A DNA stretch of 64,000 bases from Adiantum capillus-veneris. Its lineage: Eukaryota > Streptophyta > Polypodiopsida > Polypodiales > Pteridaceae. The stretch is from the NCBI GenBank assembly GCA_014529385.2, contig CM043952.1, positions 155,867,057-155,931,056 of the forward strand, in the 5' to 3' direction. The first letter of the stretch is position 1. Every line of letters starts with the position of its first letter. This document shows, in pieces, positions 45,065-58,529 of this stretch. Made by a program: the position numbers and the translations under genes. The notes under the pieces were generated by a model that saw nothing but the letters and a program-made list of their open reading frames with translations, ran no database searches and was not told the origin of the DNA.

Positions 45065-46578
45065 TGTCATAATAATCAATATCTAATTCTCCTAAATGAT
45101 TTTCTCATATTAAACTGATCATTTAATGTGGAGAAGGCCAGGGGAGAAAAAGCTAGAATATTGGTTAAGCTAGCAGACCGGCCACAGTAGGGATCCAAAG
45201 GAGGAAAAATAGGGATCCAAAGGGGGGGCCATCTACAAAAGATCCATGTGCAACAATGGGCTAAAAAGACCCTAAGGTTCAACCCATTAAGACTTCCATA
45301 ATTCAAAGGTTGTGTCCAAAGGTCAACCCTAGGGAAAATTGGATGCTTTTTGTGTGCCCTAAAAGTCTTTGCACATCCCTACATGGGAGGGGGTGAGCCC
45401 TAAAGGTAGGGGATGAGAGAGAAAGCCACACACACACACACACATAGGCTCCCTTTACACAAAGGGAATGAGGGACACATGTGAGCTCCCTAGGCCAGAT
45501 GCCCACAAGGTGTGCCCAATTTCTATTGGATGACCCTTGAAGTGGACCAATGAAAATTAAGCTAGAGTAAATCTAGTTTAATTAATTTAAAAACATTTAA
45601 TAAAAGAAACCAATGAGAATTAAGTCTCCTAGAAGACTATTGGGCAGTCTCCCAAGGGGTCCAATGAGAGTTTAGTTTAATTATTTAATTACCTAAAGCT
45701 CTCACAAAAGGGGAAAGGGGGACACATGTCAGAAGGCTATCACTTATGCTGCTTAATTGTAATTGGCTTGACTTGGGGAGGGCCAATGAGGCTTCAGGAA
45801 GAGCATTTAGCAAGAGGGCTCGCCCAAGAGAGAGAGGGGGCTGATTTTTGCAAGGCATTATCACACACACACTCACACAAGCTCATGTGTGAAGAAAGAG
45901 AAGACTATCTCTTCCCAAGATTTAATGGAGAACTCATCACCTACTCCAAGCTTGTGAGATAGAAGCCTACATCAACACTCTCTTGGCATGTGGATGCAAA
46001 TCCAACCAAGAGCCAAGCTTCAATGCATGCTCATCTCCTCTACCAAGCTAATTACTAAGATAAGCTATGCTACATATGAGTGATTATGTGAGGAGATGTA
46101 CATCTTTCTCGTAAGATACTCCTTATTCCTCTCAATCTACTCTCATACCCTGCTAGCTCTCACCATCTTCAAAGGTGTGTGAGGTCTTGGGTCTGAGAAT
46201 GGGGATAATTCAAGTTGTGTTTGATTAAGTGTTTTGCTCAGTGCATGAATCTTTCATCTTCATTGCACTAGCTAGTCTTGAAGGAACACAAAGAATTGTA
46301 TTGTACAATGTCTCTCTTGATGGGAGAAACCATAATACAAAGCCTTTTGGAGGGGGGACCGGCTCCATGAAAATCCGGTCCTCAACTGTTGTCAATAGCT
46401 TAATTTCTCTCTCTTTTGAAAGTATTGTCGATGCTATCTAACTAGGTGTTATGCTTTTTGTTGCTCTCTCCACCCAAGCACTCTTGTAATTCTCATTAGG
46501 AATCTACTCTAATGAAATGCCCACTATGTTCATGCTAATTGCCGCTACACATAAGTTATTAGGCCATTAAATGTTACA
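45065..46578 (+). repeat. 3' LTR of chromovirus B
   Basis: 1514 bp, TG...CA ends, followed by the target duplication CAAAG. See the 5' LTR entry for the indels. Confidence 0.95.
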
Positions 46579-46583
46579 CAAAG

Positions 46584-47933
46584 GCTGCTACATGATCTAT
46601 AGGATCTCTGTTTCCCGTATATTTCTTGTTTACCCATTTTTGCACCTGAGACGATCTAATTCTATGATGGTCTACAAATCTCATCATTGGTTCTCCTCGT
46701 CCTACTCGATATACCTCCTTTGGCCTTTGGTAGTGGGAGAGTTCTTCTCCCAGAGGTGCCCCTAAGCCATAATTTCTAATGGTTCTCCAAGAGGTGGTTC
46801 ATCTCTTCAAACTCATTCTATGGGTTGTCTTCTAGGCTCTGTTGACTCTTGAATTTTTGTCTTACTCTCGCCTTGATACCATGAATAGAGTGGTGGTTCT
46901 TGTAAATCCCTTAGCCCTCATGTGGTTGGATAACCATCTCGGTTTCGGTCTCGTTCTAATGTCGCACTTTGTTGAAGCCATGCCTGCAATGATGGTTGGG
47001 TTGTTGGTTGGTTTTGGTAGTTGAACGTCTGGTGTCGGTTAGAATGTGAGGTCGCGTCATACTCTTTTGAAAATGGATTTGTCGATTTGCTAGGGGTGTA
47101 GGTGACCCTTGACACTTCTTCGGGGGCATATGTTGATGTCTCTGGAATTGTTGCCTTTTCTACCTCCCTTGGGAGAATACGTTTGTATTCTCGCCTGTAC
47201 CTATCAACAAAAATGATATCCTTCCCCATAGAAATTTCATAAGAGAATAAGTAAAGAACCTTGTCTTTGCTTAATTCGTTTGGTAGGGTTCTTTGCATCA
47301 AAACCAAGAGACTATTCCCTCGCTCTCATGCTTGTAAATTCCCACATTCTCATTATAGGTAGAGACCCTGGTTGTTTTCTTATCATACATAAAAAGAGCT
47401 CCAAGTCGATCAATGTTTGGAGGCGGTTCTTGTGTCTCTGAAACCATTTTTCCTTTTGCCACGTTATCTCCATATCTGTTGTAATCCTCAAGGTTACTAA
47501 CTATCAAATAGTGGTTCCCCTTTTTGTCTCGGAATCTATCTCCATCATCATAGACTCGAATTATCTCCAGTCTCTGAGCAGGTCTTTCTTCGATACAAAT
47601 ACACTTGGGTCCTCGATAGAAAGAATAAACTAGGGCTCCCCTAGAGTTTGTTCCTTCTAAGAAGATTATAGTGAACTTGGCATTATTCAAAGGATTTTGG
47701 GAGGTGCCTCCTCCTAGCATTGGTCCTTCATCGGAGAAAACTCCTGGCTGTTGACTACCCATCATGAAGAAGGACTTATCTAATGAAGTGTCAGTATCAC
47801 TACCCTCCTCAATGATCGGTGCTAATGGATCTAGCCTTGCCTGAGTTACACTCCCCTCAGTGGACACTAAGCTACCTTGATCACCTGCCACCTTTTGATC
47901 TCTATGAATGTGTTTTCCTAATCTTAAATTCAT
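46584..47933 (-). pseudogene. N-terminal Gag extension of the giant element
   Basis: A start at ATG 47933 ('MNLRLGKHIHRDQKVAGDQ') opens a frame of about 210 codons, then a shift near 47300 continues with 'RTLPNELSKDKVLYLFSYEI' and 'QTFNYQNQPTTQPSLQAWLQ', reaching the chromovirus B insertion with several stops. A compact central part ('NAKFTIIFLEGTNSRGALVY', 'RLEIIRVYDDGDRFRDKKGN', 'HYLIVSNLEDYNRY') looks like a folded beta-rich domain that I do not recognise. It lies N-terminal to the Gag core, as extra domains do in some giant gypsy lineages. Function unknown. Confidence 0.65.
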
Positions 47934-48350
47934 CAAACTTAGCAATTCAATTTATCACAAATCCAATGACTCACCTGGAAAAGGATTAGTTTCCGCCCAA
48001 CTTCTTGCCTTGCAATTGAATATACATGTACACAAGCGTTTAATTTCGGCAATCCAATCAAAGCATTTAACCGCTAGAGGTGGTCTTAGTAATGATTGGT
48101 ACAACTGGAGGGTTTACCTCAACCACTACTGTATTTTATACACTTTTGATGTTCTTGATTAGGTCTGCTAATCTGGAACTATACTTCCCTCGAATGTTGG
48201 TCAATTTACAGGGAAAGTCTTAATTCCGTCTTTGCTCCGTCAAAAGGTCAAACAAGGTCCAATTTCACTTTTGAAAGAAGTTCTGGAACTCTTAAGTCAA
48301 TTGGAACATCACTTACATCCTCAGTCAGCTTTTCTCTTCACTAAGCCCCT

Positions 48351-49220
48351 GTAGACATCCTACACGCAGGATGCCTACCTGGTCTGTTTTGCTTTGATTT
48401 TGCACTATAGATTCCCCTTGATGTGTTGAGTCCACGGCTGGTTTTACTTTTTGATTTGGACACCTATAAGCTGGTCAATTGATTAGAAATCTGTTCCAGC
48501 AGCCTGATGTTTGTCTGACCAGTCAAATCAACTCCAATTTGGACCAAAATTGACTAGGAGGTTTGCCTCAGGCTATACAACACCCTGCTATGCCTATAGT
48601 TAGTTTTTGGCTTCAATATCATGCAGTAGACATCCTACACGTAGCATGTCTAAGTGCTCAAAATGGCTTCAAATGCAAAGCACAGGCTTCTCTTAAGGTG
48701 TTGATCACTTTGGTATGCTCAAAGTTGGGTTTGGAGTGCTAAATCACATAGAATACATCCTACGCGTAGGATGTCTATATGGTCTGTTTGACCCCAAACT
48801 TGAGCCCCAACTTCCCCTTGATGTCAGCAACCCAGTGCTATACTTAGATTTTAGTTTGGATTTCAAAAGACCCCAATTTTAGTTATCCTAGCCCTTTTCA
48901 GTCGAAAATGTTAAAGTCTGCTTAAAACCCAATTTTCTCACCCAATTGAGATGAAACCTTTCTTAGGCACTCAATAAATCATGGAGATCATGTTCATGCA
49001 GCCATCCTATGGTTTTGGTCTTAAAATAATGCCTTGGCACAATTTGGGTAGGATGTCTAGCAATTTCCTTTCTATTTGGCCTTATCCTGTCAAGATATGG
49101 TCAAACTTCCACTTTCCAGGTGAAAATAGGGTAAAACCTACCTTCTAAACACACTAGTCAACTCAGATTTTCAAAATTTCCACCAGAACACCCTGTAGAC
49201 ATCCTACGCGTAGCATGTCT
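48351..49220. repeat. Palindrome repeat array in the giant element's leader
   Basis: The 24-bp palindrome family of 15140-16021 recurs with starts at 48353 (imperfect), 48628, 48753 (one terminal base changed), a half-site with start equivalent 49035, and 49197. Spacings are 275, 125, 282 and 162 bp; 125 plus 162 makes about one full unit, so units are partly deleted. Sequence after the palindromes is related between copies ('ttccccttgatgt' and 'ttgatttgga'/'tttagtttgga' at equal phase) and related to the array near 15.1-16.0 kb, in the same orientation. The array lies between the primer site and Gag. Confidence 0.85.
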
Positions 49221-49748
49221 CCTTGCTTAAAATTTAATTTTTTTCTAACGGAAGTACTCCTTATGCTCTACAGCTCTCTCAGAAACACTCACATAAACTT
49301 TTTGAACTTCACTTCAACTTTTAAACACTCTTTTCCGTCTTTTACAACCTTGTGATGAGCCTAAGAGCAAATAAAACATGCATGAAGTGCTCCAAATCAT
49401 AAATCATGATGTCCTACTTACCCTACTCCTACTGATCACGTGAGATGGTGATAGTGGTGTCTCGGTTGCTTCTTGGACTCTCCGGACTCTCAAGCTATCC
49501 TTTCACCACCTCTACCACTCCAACTCCTACTCTCTACATCACAACTTAACTAATACCTAAAACTATCTAAGTCTACCTAAGTCTAACTAAGTCCAAGGAT
49601 CTAAGCCAGACACTCACTCCCTAGACTCCTCCTAAGACCTAGAGAGGCCTCCACCCTCTGATCCTATCTAAACATAAAACAAGACTCTAGCAAGCCAGAG
49701 AATCCCTATCCTCAAGGACTAATCTCGGTCACCTACCTAGGGTTTTCT
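49221..49748 (-). other. Leader of the giant element between primer site and palindrome array
   Basis: Non-coding stretch of about 530 bp. A run of 'ctaagtctacctaagtctaact' short repeats lies near 49566-49592. No gene seen. Confidence 0.55.
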
Positions 49749-49767
49749 TCCCCGACAGCGGCGTCAA
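49749..49767 (-). promoter_or_regulatory. Primer binding site of the giant element (tRNA-Asp-like)
   Basis: The - strand reads TTGACGCCGCTGTCGGGGA directly after the 5' LTR. It matches the plant tRNA-Asp 3' end complement (TGGCGCCGTTGCCGGGGA, from family knowledge of Athila-type elements) at about 15 of 18 positions. Confidence 0.75.
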
Positions 49768-50778
<1,011 letters not shown>

Positions 50779-50783
50779 GGAAC

Positions 50784-51149
50784 TTTCCACTAGTTTTCTC
50801 TCCATCTATGGAAGACGGTTGGAGACTTATCAAAGGTGCCCCATACTTCACATTAGGAAGAGAATGGGGTTTAGGAGGGCCTCTTAATTTTCCATGAGAT
50901 TATGGAGGTGATTAACATTTTGACAAATAGATGCATGCCATGTGTACAAGAATGGTGGGTGTATAAGAGAGGTGTAAGAGTGGTCAAAGGATGCACTTAG
51001 ATTAGAGTTTTGTAATCTTTTCGTAGATATGTTACATGATATGGTTTTGTCCATTAGATTTTAAACTTTTGATTCCATTACATGACCTAGTTTTCTTAAT
51101 CTTTGTGTTTACTCCAATTACGCCTCATGGATGGCCTCCTCATCACATA
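50784..51149. other. No gene recognised
   Basis: Sequence right of the giant element's target duplication; nothing recognisable. Confidence 0.4.
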
Positions 51150-51620
51150 TGGTTTGATTTTTATTTATTTTTTTAAGTGCTCTATTGAGCTTGAACTCAT
51201 AAAGTTACAAAGAGCCCTGGCATATCATTTGCATAAGGTCTTCCATGAAAAAATACATCAAAGGGGAAGACCATCCTGAGTAACCTTACTTATTTAGCTT
51301 GCATTTCTTACAACAACGTATTTTCTCCCAGCACATTTCTAGAAAAAACATTTGTGTCCAGGGGATCACACTTCTCTTGAAACAGTAGCACAATTTTGGA
51401 CTACCAAATAGCACTCAATACAGTGGCTCTTACTACGCAAATATCAATCAAAAGATTCAAATCATCCGATTGGAACCCATAGAAAGGTCGCGCCTAAAGA
51501 AGGGAGTTCCCAAATGTGTGTACACCCTCCTGTAGACTGAGCCAGTGAAGTCTTTCATTTTTGGACATCCCCAGAACAAGTTAAAATTTTCTTTTTTGAA
51601 ATTTAAACCAGAGGAGGGAC
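51150..51620 (-). pseudogene. 3' fragment of a second LINE, reverse strand
   Basis: On the - strand 'NLFWGCPKMKDFTGSVYRRV' matches the Cys-His RT-associated zinc finger end of plant LINE ORF2 (usual 'HLFWxCP' pattern). A T-rich stretch at 51162-51175 on the + strand is where the poly(A) tail of a reverse LINE would be. Only the tail end is readable. Confidence 0.45.
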
Positions 51621-52768
51621 TTTAATTAGAGAACCCCTAGTTCTGGCCATTGAAGATTACAACATCATATATAGGTGGAATGCAATTATGCATCGAGGTT
51701 AATTAGGAGGTATCTAGAGAGTTTCCCCTTTGGATCGCAAAGAAAATTGAAAACATATGCTAGCCATTGTGCAAAGAAAGAACGGTGCACAATTGTGGGT
51801 AGGTGGTTGAACAAGGTACAACACATACGCGGCACACGGACGAGTGAGGAGAGTGGATAGAAAGTGGTTTTTTTTCCAAAAGCTAGGCACTTGTACCTAC
51901 TATAACCAAGCTCTCATGCTCAAGTGCCTTATCTTAAAACGATTTCTGTGGGACTTGAGGTGCCAAGCTCGATTGCCATCCGCTTCATGGTAATTTTAAT
52001 GCCAAGTTGAGAGTCCTTAGTGTTGTATGTAAATGAATCTATGTAGATTTTAAGTAATGAAATCATATAATGGAGCTAGAAATAGGTAATATGGTGTTCA
52101 ATAGCAATTTTATCTTTTTTGAAGATAGTGAACTCAAGATTTCCTTCGTGGATTGTGCTACTGCTCTCACTCGGCTGACTGGATCTTATCGCTACTTGAG
52201 ATGAAAGTGCTACCAATGAAGAGCATATCATAACATATACCCTTACACTTGAAACTCAGGAAAGCCAATGGAGAGGGGAAGGCCTCTAGAGGGAGTAAGA
52301 AGAATCTTGTTATTGGGGCACACTTGTTCAAGGACCCTCTATTTAGAAGGCTTACCAAGAAAGTGTTGAGTAAACTCAATAAAGATATTAATATTGAAAA
52401 CCTAAATATTGGGACCTCTTTGCTCATAAAATATAGAAAGCGATCAAATGTTTGGGCCCTCGGGAGAAAAAGGCCCGAGAAGAGCATTAGAAGCAACTCG
52501 AAGAGAAGGTTGCCATTCTAACTTCCAAAACAGCTATTGGGTAAGTCTCCAAACAACAACACAAAAGGTGGTTGGAAGCTAAAGACAACCTAGCTGAGAA
52601 AAAACTCGAGGAGGTTAGGAGGGAAAGATTGATATCTAGGGAGACATTCCTCCAGCGAGACTCCCACTAATCAAGCACATCTTTTTAGGGCCTGAAAATC
52701 AAGAAGAGATGGGGCTCCATTCACTCGCTCATAGATGAGGATGGTAATGCTACATAGACCAAGACATT

Positions 52769-53930
52769 ATGGCTAGGATGATGCTTGATCATCCTAGCCA
52801 AATAATTGGCCAACCAAAGACCCGCTCTCAAGAAGTGGTTGAAGCCAGAGTGACCTTGCTCAATAAAGTTAATAGGAAAACTCCCCAACCTAAAGCCAAT
52901 CGTCTTGAGATGGCCCTTCCTGAAGATGAATGCTCACTTGCATTGCACTCTCTTGGCAAGGAGAAGTCCCCTGACTGGGATGGTCTGACCATTGAATTCT
53001 TCTGGGACTTCTAGGATGACCTCAAGGCCCCATTTACGTGTATGGATAACCAAAGGGTTGTTGGATCCTAGTGTGAAAAGAGGTCTTATCAAGCATATCC
53101 CGAAACAAGTTTGTTGCTCGCATCTTAAGCACCGGTGTCCCATAACTATGATGTCTGTGGCATACAAAATCATAGCCAAGGAAATCACTCTCAGAATTTA
53201 CCTAGATAGAGTCATCTCCCCTCATCAACATGGATTTATCAAAGGAAGGTCAATATATGACGATATCTTGTCAGCAATGGTTCGCATTGAGTACGTAGCC
53301 TTCACAAAGCACGAGTGCATTTTGCTTCAGTTAGACCTCGACAAGGCTTATGATAGAATTATGTGGTCCTTGCTATTGGAGTTGTCATAAAATCATTGGG
53401 CTTTAGGCCTTGCTTTTGTCAACTTATTCACACTCTAGGTGCAGGCAGTCAATCTGAACTCTTATTCAATGATAGAGTTGTGGGCTCCTTTGAAGCTTAA
53501 AGATCTATCAAGCAAGGATTCCCCCTGGTCCCTCTTCTATTTTCTATTGGGTTGCATCCTCTAAGAATGATGCTCGAAGCTGCTACCGCGCGGGGGGAAA
53601 TTCAAGGTTTAACTCTGCCCGATAACGACTAGCTTCTAGTCAAGATGTTTGTAAAATGACTCCCTCCTCTTTTTGAAAGCCTTTCCTCAAGTCCTTAGGA
53701 AGTCCCTTTATATTGAGCATACATTTTCTATGGCTTTGGGGTCAAAGTGCATTATTGAGAAGTCTAGATTGATCTCCCAAACGGAAAGCAACTCATTTGA
53801 CCCATCGGTCTCGTCATATGAGATTGTGTCTAAAGGAAGGATTTTTAAACATCTAGGTGCCCCCTTGGGGGTGGGCGTTACACACAAACAAAGATTTCAA
53901 TGGGTCCAAGAGAAGATCCAAAAAAAATGA
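52769..53930 (+). pseudogene. LINE reverse transcriptase
   Basis: Motifs: 'SPDWDGLTIEFFWDF', 'CPITMMSVAYKIIAKEITLR', 'HQHGFIKGRSIYDDILSAMV', 'ILLQLDLDKAYDRIMWSLL' (first catalytic Asp). Then comes a frameshifted part with 'GFPLVPLLFSIGLHPL', and near 53647-53660 a sequence where FADD is expected reads MFVK-stop, so the catalytic pair is destroyed by substitution and an extra base. Downstream 'KAFPQVLRKSLYIEHTFSMA' fits the post-catalytic region. Confidence 0.85.
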
Positions 53931-54375
53931 GAAGGTGGGAGCGTGTGTTGCTTCCCTTCCAGAGTCCGGTCAAAGTGATCAACTCATTTATGCTTCCTTA
54001 TATTACCGTTACTAAAAAATGAGAAGGTGGGAGTATGTGTTGCTTCCCTTCTAGAGTCCGATCAAAGTGATCAACTCATTTATGCTCCTCAAAATTGCCA
54101 ACTATAACTAGAATGAGATTTTGAAACCTATCAAAAGATTCTTATGGAGGAACAATACTAAAGCCTCGTTGTCGTGGAAATGGGAAAAGTGGGAAGGTAT
54201 CGCACGACTCTTGGTCCAAGGTGGCATGGTAATTCTCAACCTTGTTGTTCATGCTGAGGCCCTGTGCACCAAGTTTGCGGTCTCAATCGCAAAACAAGAG
54301 CAATCTTGGGCAGTCATAACCAAGTTTGTGATCTCAATCGCAAAACAAGACCAGTCTTGGGAAGTCATGACCAAG
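53925..54375 (+). repeat. Two tandem duplications inside the LINE
   Basis: A segment beginning 'aatgagaaggtgggag' at about 53926 recurs at about 54017 (period about 90 bp), and 'ccaagtttg.g.tctcaatc' at about 54269 recurs at about 54320 (period about 51 bp). Copies differ by a few bases. Confidence 0.8.
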
Positions 54376-55652
54376 GATATGATAGACAAGGCAAAACTTT
54401 ACTCTGAAGGTGGTCAGTGGAAAGGGATCGAGGTGCATGACAAACTATTAGCCCCAAGAAGGTCTACTTTGAGACTGGGTGGCCACGAGAGAGCTAGTGC
54501 AAAAGTGCAATAGAGCAACATGGGTACTAGAATGGCGTGAATTAACTAGATACTTCAAAAAACTCCATTTTGCACTGGTCCCATTGACTATCTAGAGTTG
54601 CAGGTGTAATTCTAACTCCCTTATTGGAGAGAAACTGCAAGAAGAATGAACATTATAGGTCTTCAACCGTTGAGCCACTTCTGAGATAGAAATAGCAAGT
54701 GTTGGAAATCCTCCGACTAGGTGGAAGCCCAGTTTTAACTCAATGGCACTAAGAAGCTTCTTGTAAACAGAGCAATAGAAGGCTTGGACAATATTTTGAT
54801 GCCAATTTGTGAATCTACTTTTGAGGAAAAAGTTTGGAAATGGCCTTTGTGTAGTCAATTCTTCAAACCTCATGCCAAGAGGATTTAGCAAGCATTAATA
54901 CATGAGGCTAATTGGTTCGCACCTTTGAACAAGCAGTGGAAGAAACAATGGATGGAGTCTAGATGGGTTGAGGTCACGAAGAACATTTTGGTATCCACAG
55001 TGCCCTCAGTTTATGAAGATATTTCTATGGAAAGTATTGTAGAGGGCCTTGCCGACAGGCGTCAAGATCCATGCACGTGGTATCGAGTCTGATAGATGTT
55101 CAAGGTGCATATTGGCTACTAAAGACCTTGTCCACCTTTTCATGGAATGCCCTGCTATTAGAGGCCTTGCATGCAAAATGTGCAAATGGATACAAAGAAC
55201 ATGAAAGATAGGATTTTTCAAGAAGGATTTGTGCCTTGGTGAGGAAAAGAAGTTTTGAAGTTCTACACTCCTCGTCTGTACTCAAATTGTCAGATATTGT
55301 TTCTTCAGTAATATATGGAAGGCCAGGAATTGTCGGATCTTTGATAGAGACCTCTCTGTGGATAGCTTCTCGGAGATTGTGCAAGAAAGTAAGGAGTTAA
55401 TATATGTGGTAGTTAAAAGGTATAACTCGGAGGATTGGCTTAGGAAGATCATTTCCATCCGGTCGACCCGCGTCGTGTAAAGGACTGGGCTTTTTGTAGC
55501 AATACGTCACTAGGTACTTTTGACTACGCTATGATGTAACCTTCTATCCCTCAAGGCTCGGCATGAGCTTGAGGCTGATTTGTATTTTTCCTAATGACAT
55601 TTTAATACATTCATTTACAATTGTGAGTTTTGCAAAAAAAAAAGAAAAAAAA

Positions 55653-58490
55653 TCCTTTGCGGGGAGGACTATATGTAGAACCTATATATTGCATGCATTC
55701 AGTGAGTATTAATTTCTTACCAAAAAAAGAAATCCTTTTCCTATTCAATCTGTATTTTTTTTTCAAGATTCAATGCCCTGTTTTATGTGAAAATGTGAGA
55801 AAATATTTAATAAAAGCCCTTTTGTTGAATCCACATGGTGAGCTTTTTTATTATAGCGGCCCCTCTCCCAAAGACAAAGTATAGCATTAATTGTTCTACT
55901 CCCTTGTTTTGTTCTATGGATCCTAACCTAGGGTGACCAATGATAAGGATCTCCATGTGTTGAAGCTATGCATTATAGTAATGGATTAATTGGGCAAATA
56001 CTAACACTACATATTTCTTATGCAATGCAATAATCATTGGAATATAGCTCTACCTCCGTCCCTTTTTACAATAATGATTAATCATTACAAAGTTTTGGAA
56101 TCTCTGATTTTGGTTTTCAAACTAAGTTGGTAATAGAGACACTTTTATGCTCTCTTATCCAGGCAACCCTTTGGCTTACTCAAGAAGGCCAAACAGAACC
56201 ATAGATTAAAGAGTGCATTCACAAGAGTCTATTTTATAATCTAAGGTATTGGCTCATTGATATTTTTGTTGATATTTTAATGTGCGCAAAAACCCTTTTA
56301 TTTCAAGGCCTCTTACAGGTCCATTTAATTAAATTGTCTTATTATTTCCTACGCTTATTAAACTTACCTTTTTTATGAGATCGTTAAATTGTTCTTTTGT
56401 TTTAGTTTTTCAATGAGTCCCTTCATTTTGTTTTTTCTTTGTTGCTTTTTTTCATTTTATTTTATTTTAGAATGCCAATGTGAGCCTTTCACCTTCTTCT
56501 TTAGGTGGGGCTCTTTGTAACATATAAGGAATTTGTGATTTATATGTGTGTATAATGATTAACACAATTTTATATTGAAACACAATAAAAATGACGTGAT
56601 TGTAAGTACTATTAATACCTACATCCCCATAACTCTCCTTGCCTTGTTAGAGTTATTACGATAGAGTGAAAAAATGTATTTCACACCATTTTGGATCCAC
56701 AACGTTGTCTTATGAGCTTTCAAAAAAACTTTGCTTTTTTTTTTTCTATGGATTCTACCTTTCATTTGCACTTGCAAAAGATTTTTTAACATAAACTGTG
56801 CAAATGAACAAGTGGTATGTTTGATCATTCTCATAATATTTTTAGTATCCCATTTTTAGAGATAGATTACTAGTTTTCAACATGTTTTATTGTTCTAAGG
56901 GATGTTTGTATTTCAAGTTATAGTCATTCAAAGAAATGTCCCTATGTCGATTATTTATTGACAATTTCTTTCCTTTAAATTTTTTTTGGCACTTTTGATA
57001 AAATCAATACACTTTGTCCTTTTTTATATGGATTTTGTACCATATGGCCATTCATAGCCAACATATCTTACAATACAACATTGAGGTTTTTTCTTATTTA
57101 TATTAAAATCCAATTCATTTTGAGATACGATAATAACCACTTCAATATTGGTCATTTTACAAGAAAAGTTGCATTGTGAATATATGTCTTATGTAAGAAT
57201 GTTATAATATACTTATGATCTTCTTATATATTGATAATTTTCCAAGGGATTGTAAAAGACACATTGTGGAAGCCAATTTTTTCATGCCTACAATGTTAAT
57301 GCTTCATGGTTATAAATAAGAGGACACTTTTATGTCATGAGATACTTTTATGTTCTGTTAACCAAGAAAAATTCTAAGGATTATTGTAAGAGATGCAAAT
57401 TAATTTTTGAAGTTTTCTATATCCACAAAGTTGTGCTAAAGCTGAAAAAAACTTGATTTTGTTTTACAAATAGATTCCACCATTAACCTTGATATGTGTT
57501 GTTTTTAGAATTTATACATATTTACCAACATAACTACCTTTAAAGTGATCTTTGTGAGGTTTAAAGTGATAAATAGTTAGATATCGTAATTTTCAATATG
57601 CATGACAACTTAAAAAGGAATAGTAGATGCTCCCATTTCAAGTTAAGTAGTATATATAAGAATTTAACCATGTTGATTTATGGACAAAAATTGAACATTT
57701 GGGATTTTTAAAGCAATTTGGATGTGCGGTTACATATATGATTATGCATGTGGATTCCATATCACACAACCACTCTTCCTTGAATTTTATGGCACTCAAA
57801 TATAACCCATACAGCTAAAGATGCAATGGTAGATTTTTTTAACTTGTACCAAATTTATAGTCATGTTAAGATCAGAGTGTATTCTCCTATACATATGTGA
57901 TTTGATGGAGAAAGAATAATAATTTTGCAACATATATGAAGAATTCTCAATACATGTGTAATTCGACTATTGATTAGTATTTTTCCAATGGAATGTAGCG
58001 GATATATTATGGAAGCCTAATATCTCATACGTACAGTTTTACTACTTCATAAGTGTCTTCAACACTGTCCTACTTTGGCACCTTTTAATGCTTTTGAAAA
58101 TTTCTACGGTAATATATACAAGTCAATGATAAAACTACATCATAAAAACATCTTTCACTGATAATTATGACTATAGGTGTGAAAACACCAATAATATGTC
58201 ATCAAATTGAGGAAAAATTGATTTTTTATAGTTCATTGTATTTCCAAAATAAAAACTGTGGTGCTTTATAAACCATAGATTATAATCAACAACCCATTCA
58301 AGTTAATGGGAAAGATGCTCTAATGATCTAGAAAATTTCCTAAAGTCGTTACGATTAGAATAACCTTGCCATTTTGCTATTTTTGTTGAATTGCACCAGT
58401 ACATGCACTTTGAAGGCTTGCAATGACCAATGGCAAGGAATTCTACCCATTTAATTTTTTTTCCCATATAGACTTGTCTTTTAGCCTCAA
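55653..58490. other. AT-rich region without recognised genes
   Basis: About 2.8 kb of AT-rich DNA with short, unrelated open stretches and no motif that I can assign. It may be the long intron or downstream flank of the WRKY gene on the - strand, or ancient decayed repeats. Confidence 0.5.
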
Positions 58491-58494
58491 ACTT

Positions 58495-58529
58495 CATGCT
58501 TACTTCAGCCTCAAGCTGAAGTAAGCATG
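58495..58529. repeat. Perfect 15-bp inverted repeat (hairpin)
   Basis: Arms CATGCTTACTTCAGC (58495-58509) and GCTGAAGTAAGCATG (58515-58529) with a 5-base loop. Two near-identical 'aaatgacatgttga' words follow. Confidence 0.9.

Larger units (their letters stand above)
37695..46578 (+). mobile_element. Nested Ty3/gypsy chromovirus B
   Basis: LTRs at 37695-39193 and 45065-46578, target duplication CAAAG (37690-37694, 46579-46583), initiator-Met primer site, purine-rich tract AAGAGAGAGGTAA before the 3' LTR. Gag and pol are nearly intact, with few breaks. It is inserted in the giant element's gag gene in the opposite orientation. Confidence 0.96.
52190..55645 (+). mobile_element. 5'-truncated L1-type LINE
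   Basis: ORF2 remnants in order: linker after the endonuclease ('KYRKRSNVWALGRKRPEK', and a shifted piece reading like FFRA-LKIKKRWGSI), RT (about 52900-53720), post-RT region and an RT-associated zinc finger near 55060-55180 ('DRCSRCILATKDLVHLFMEC'). An A-rich tail (55634-55652) ends it. No endonuclease domain is seen, so it is 5' truncated. The left boundary is approximate and I could not find target duplications. Confidence 0.82.
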
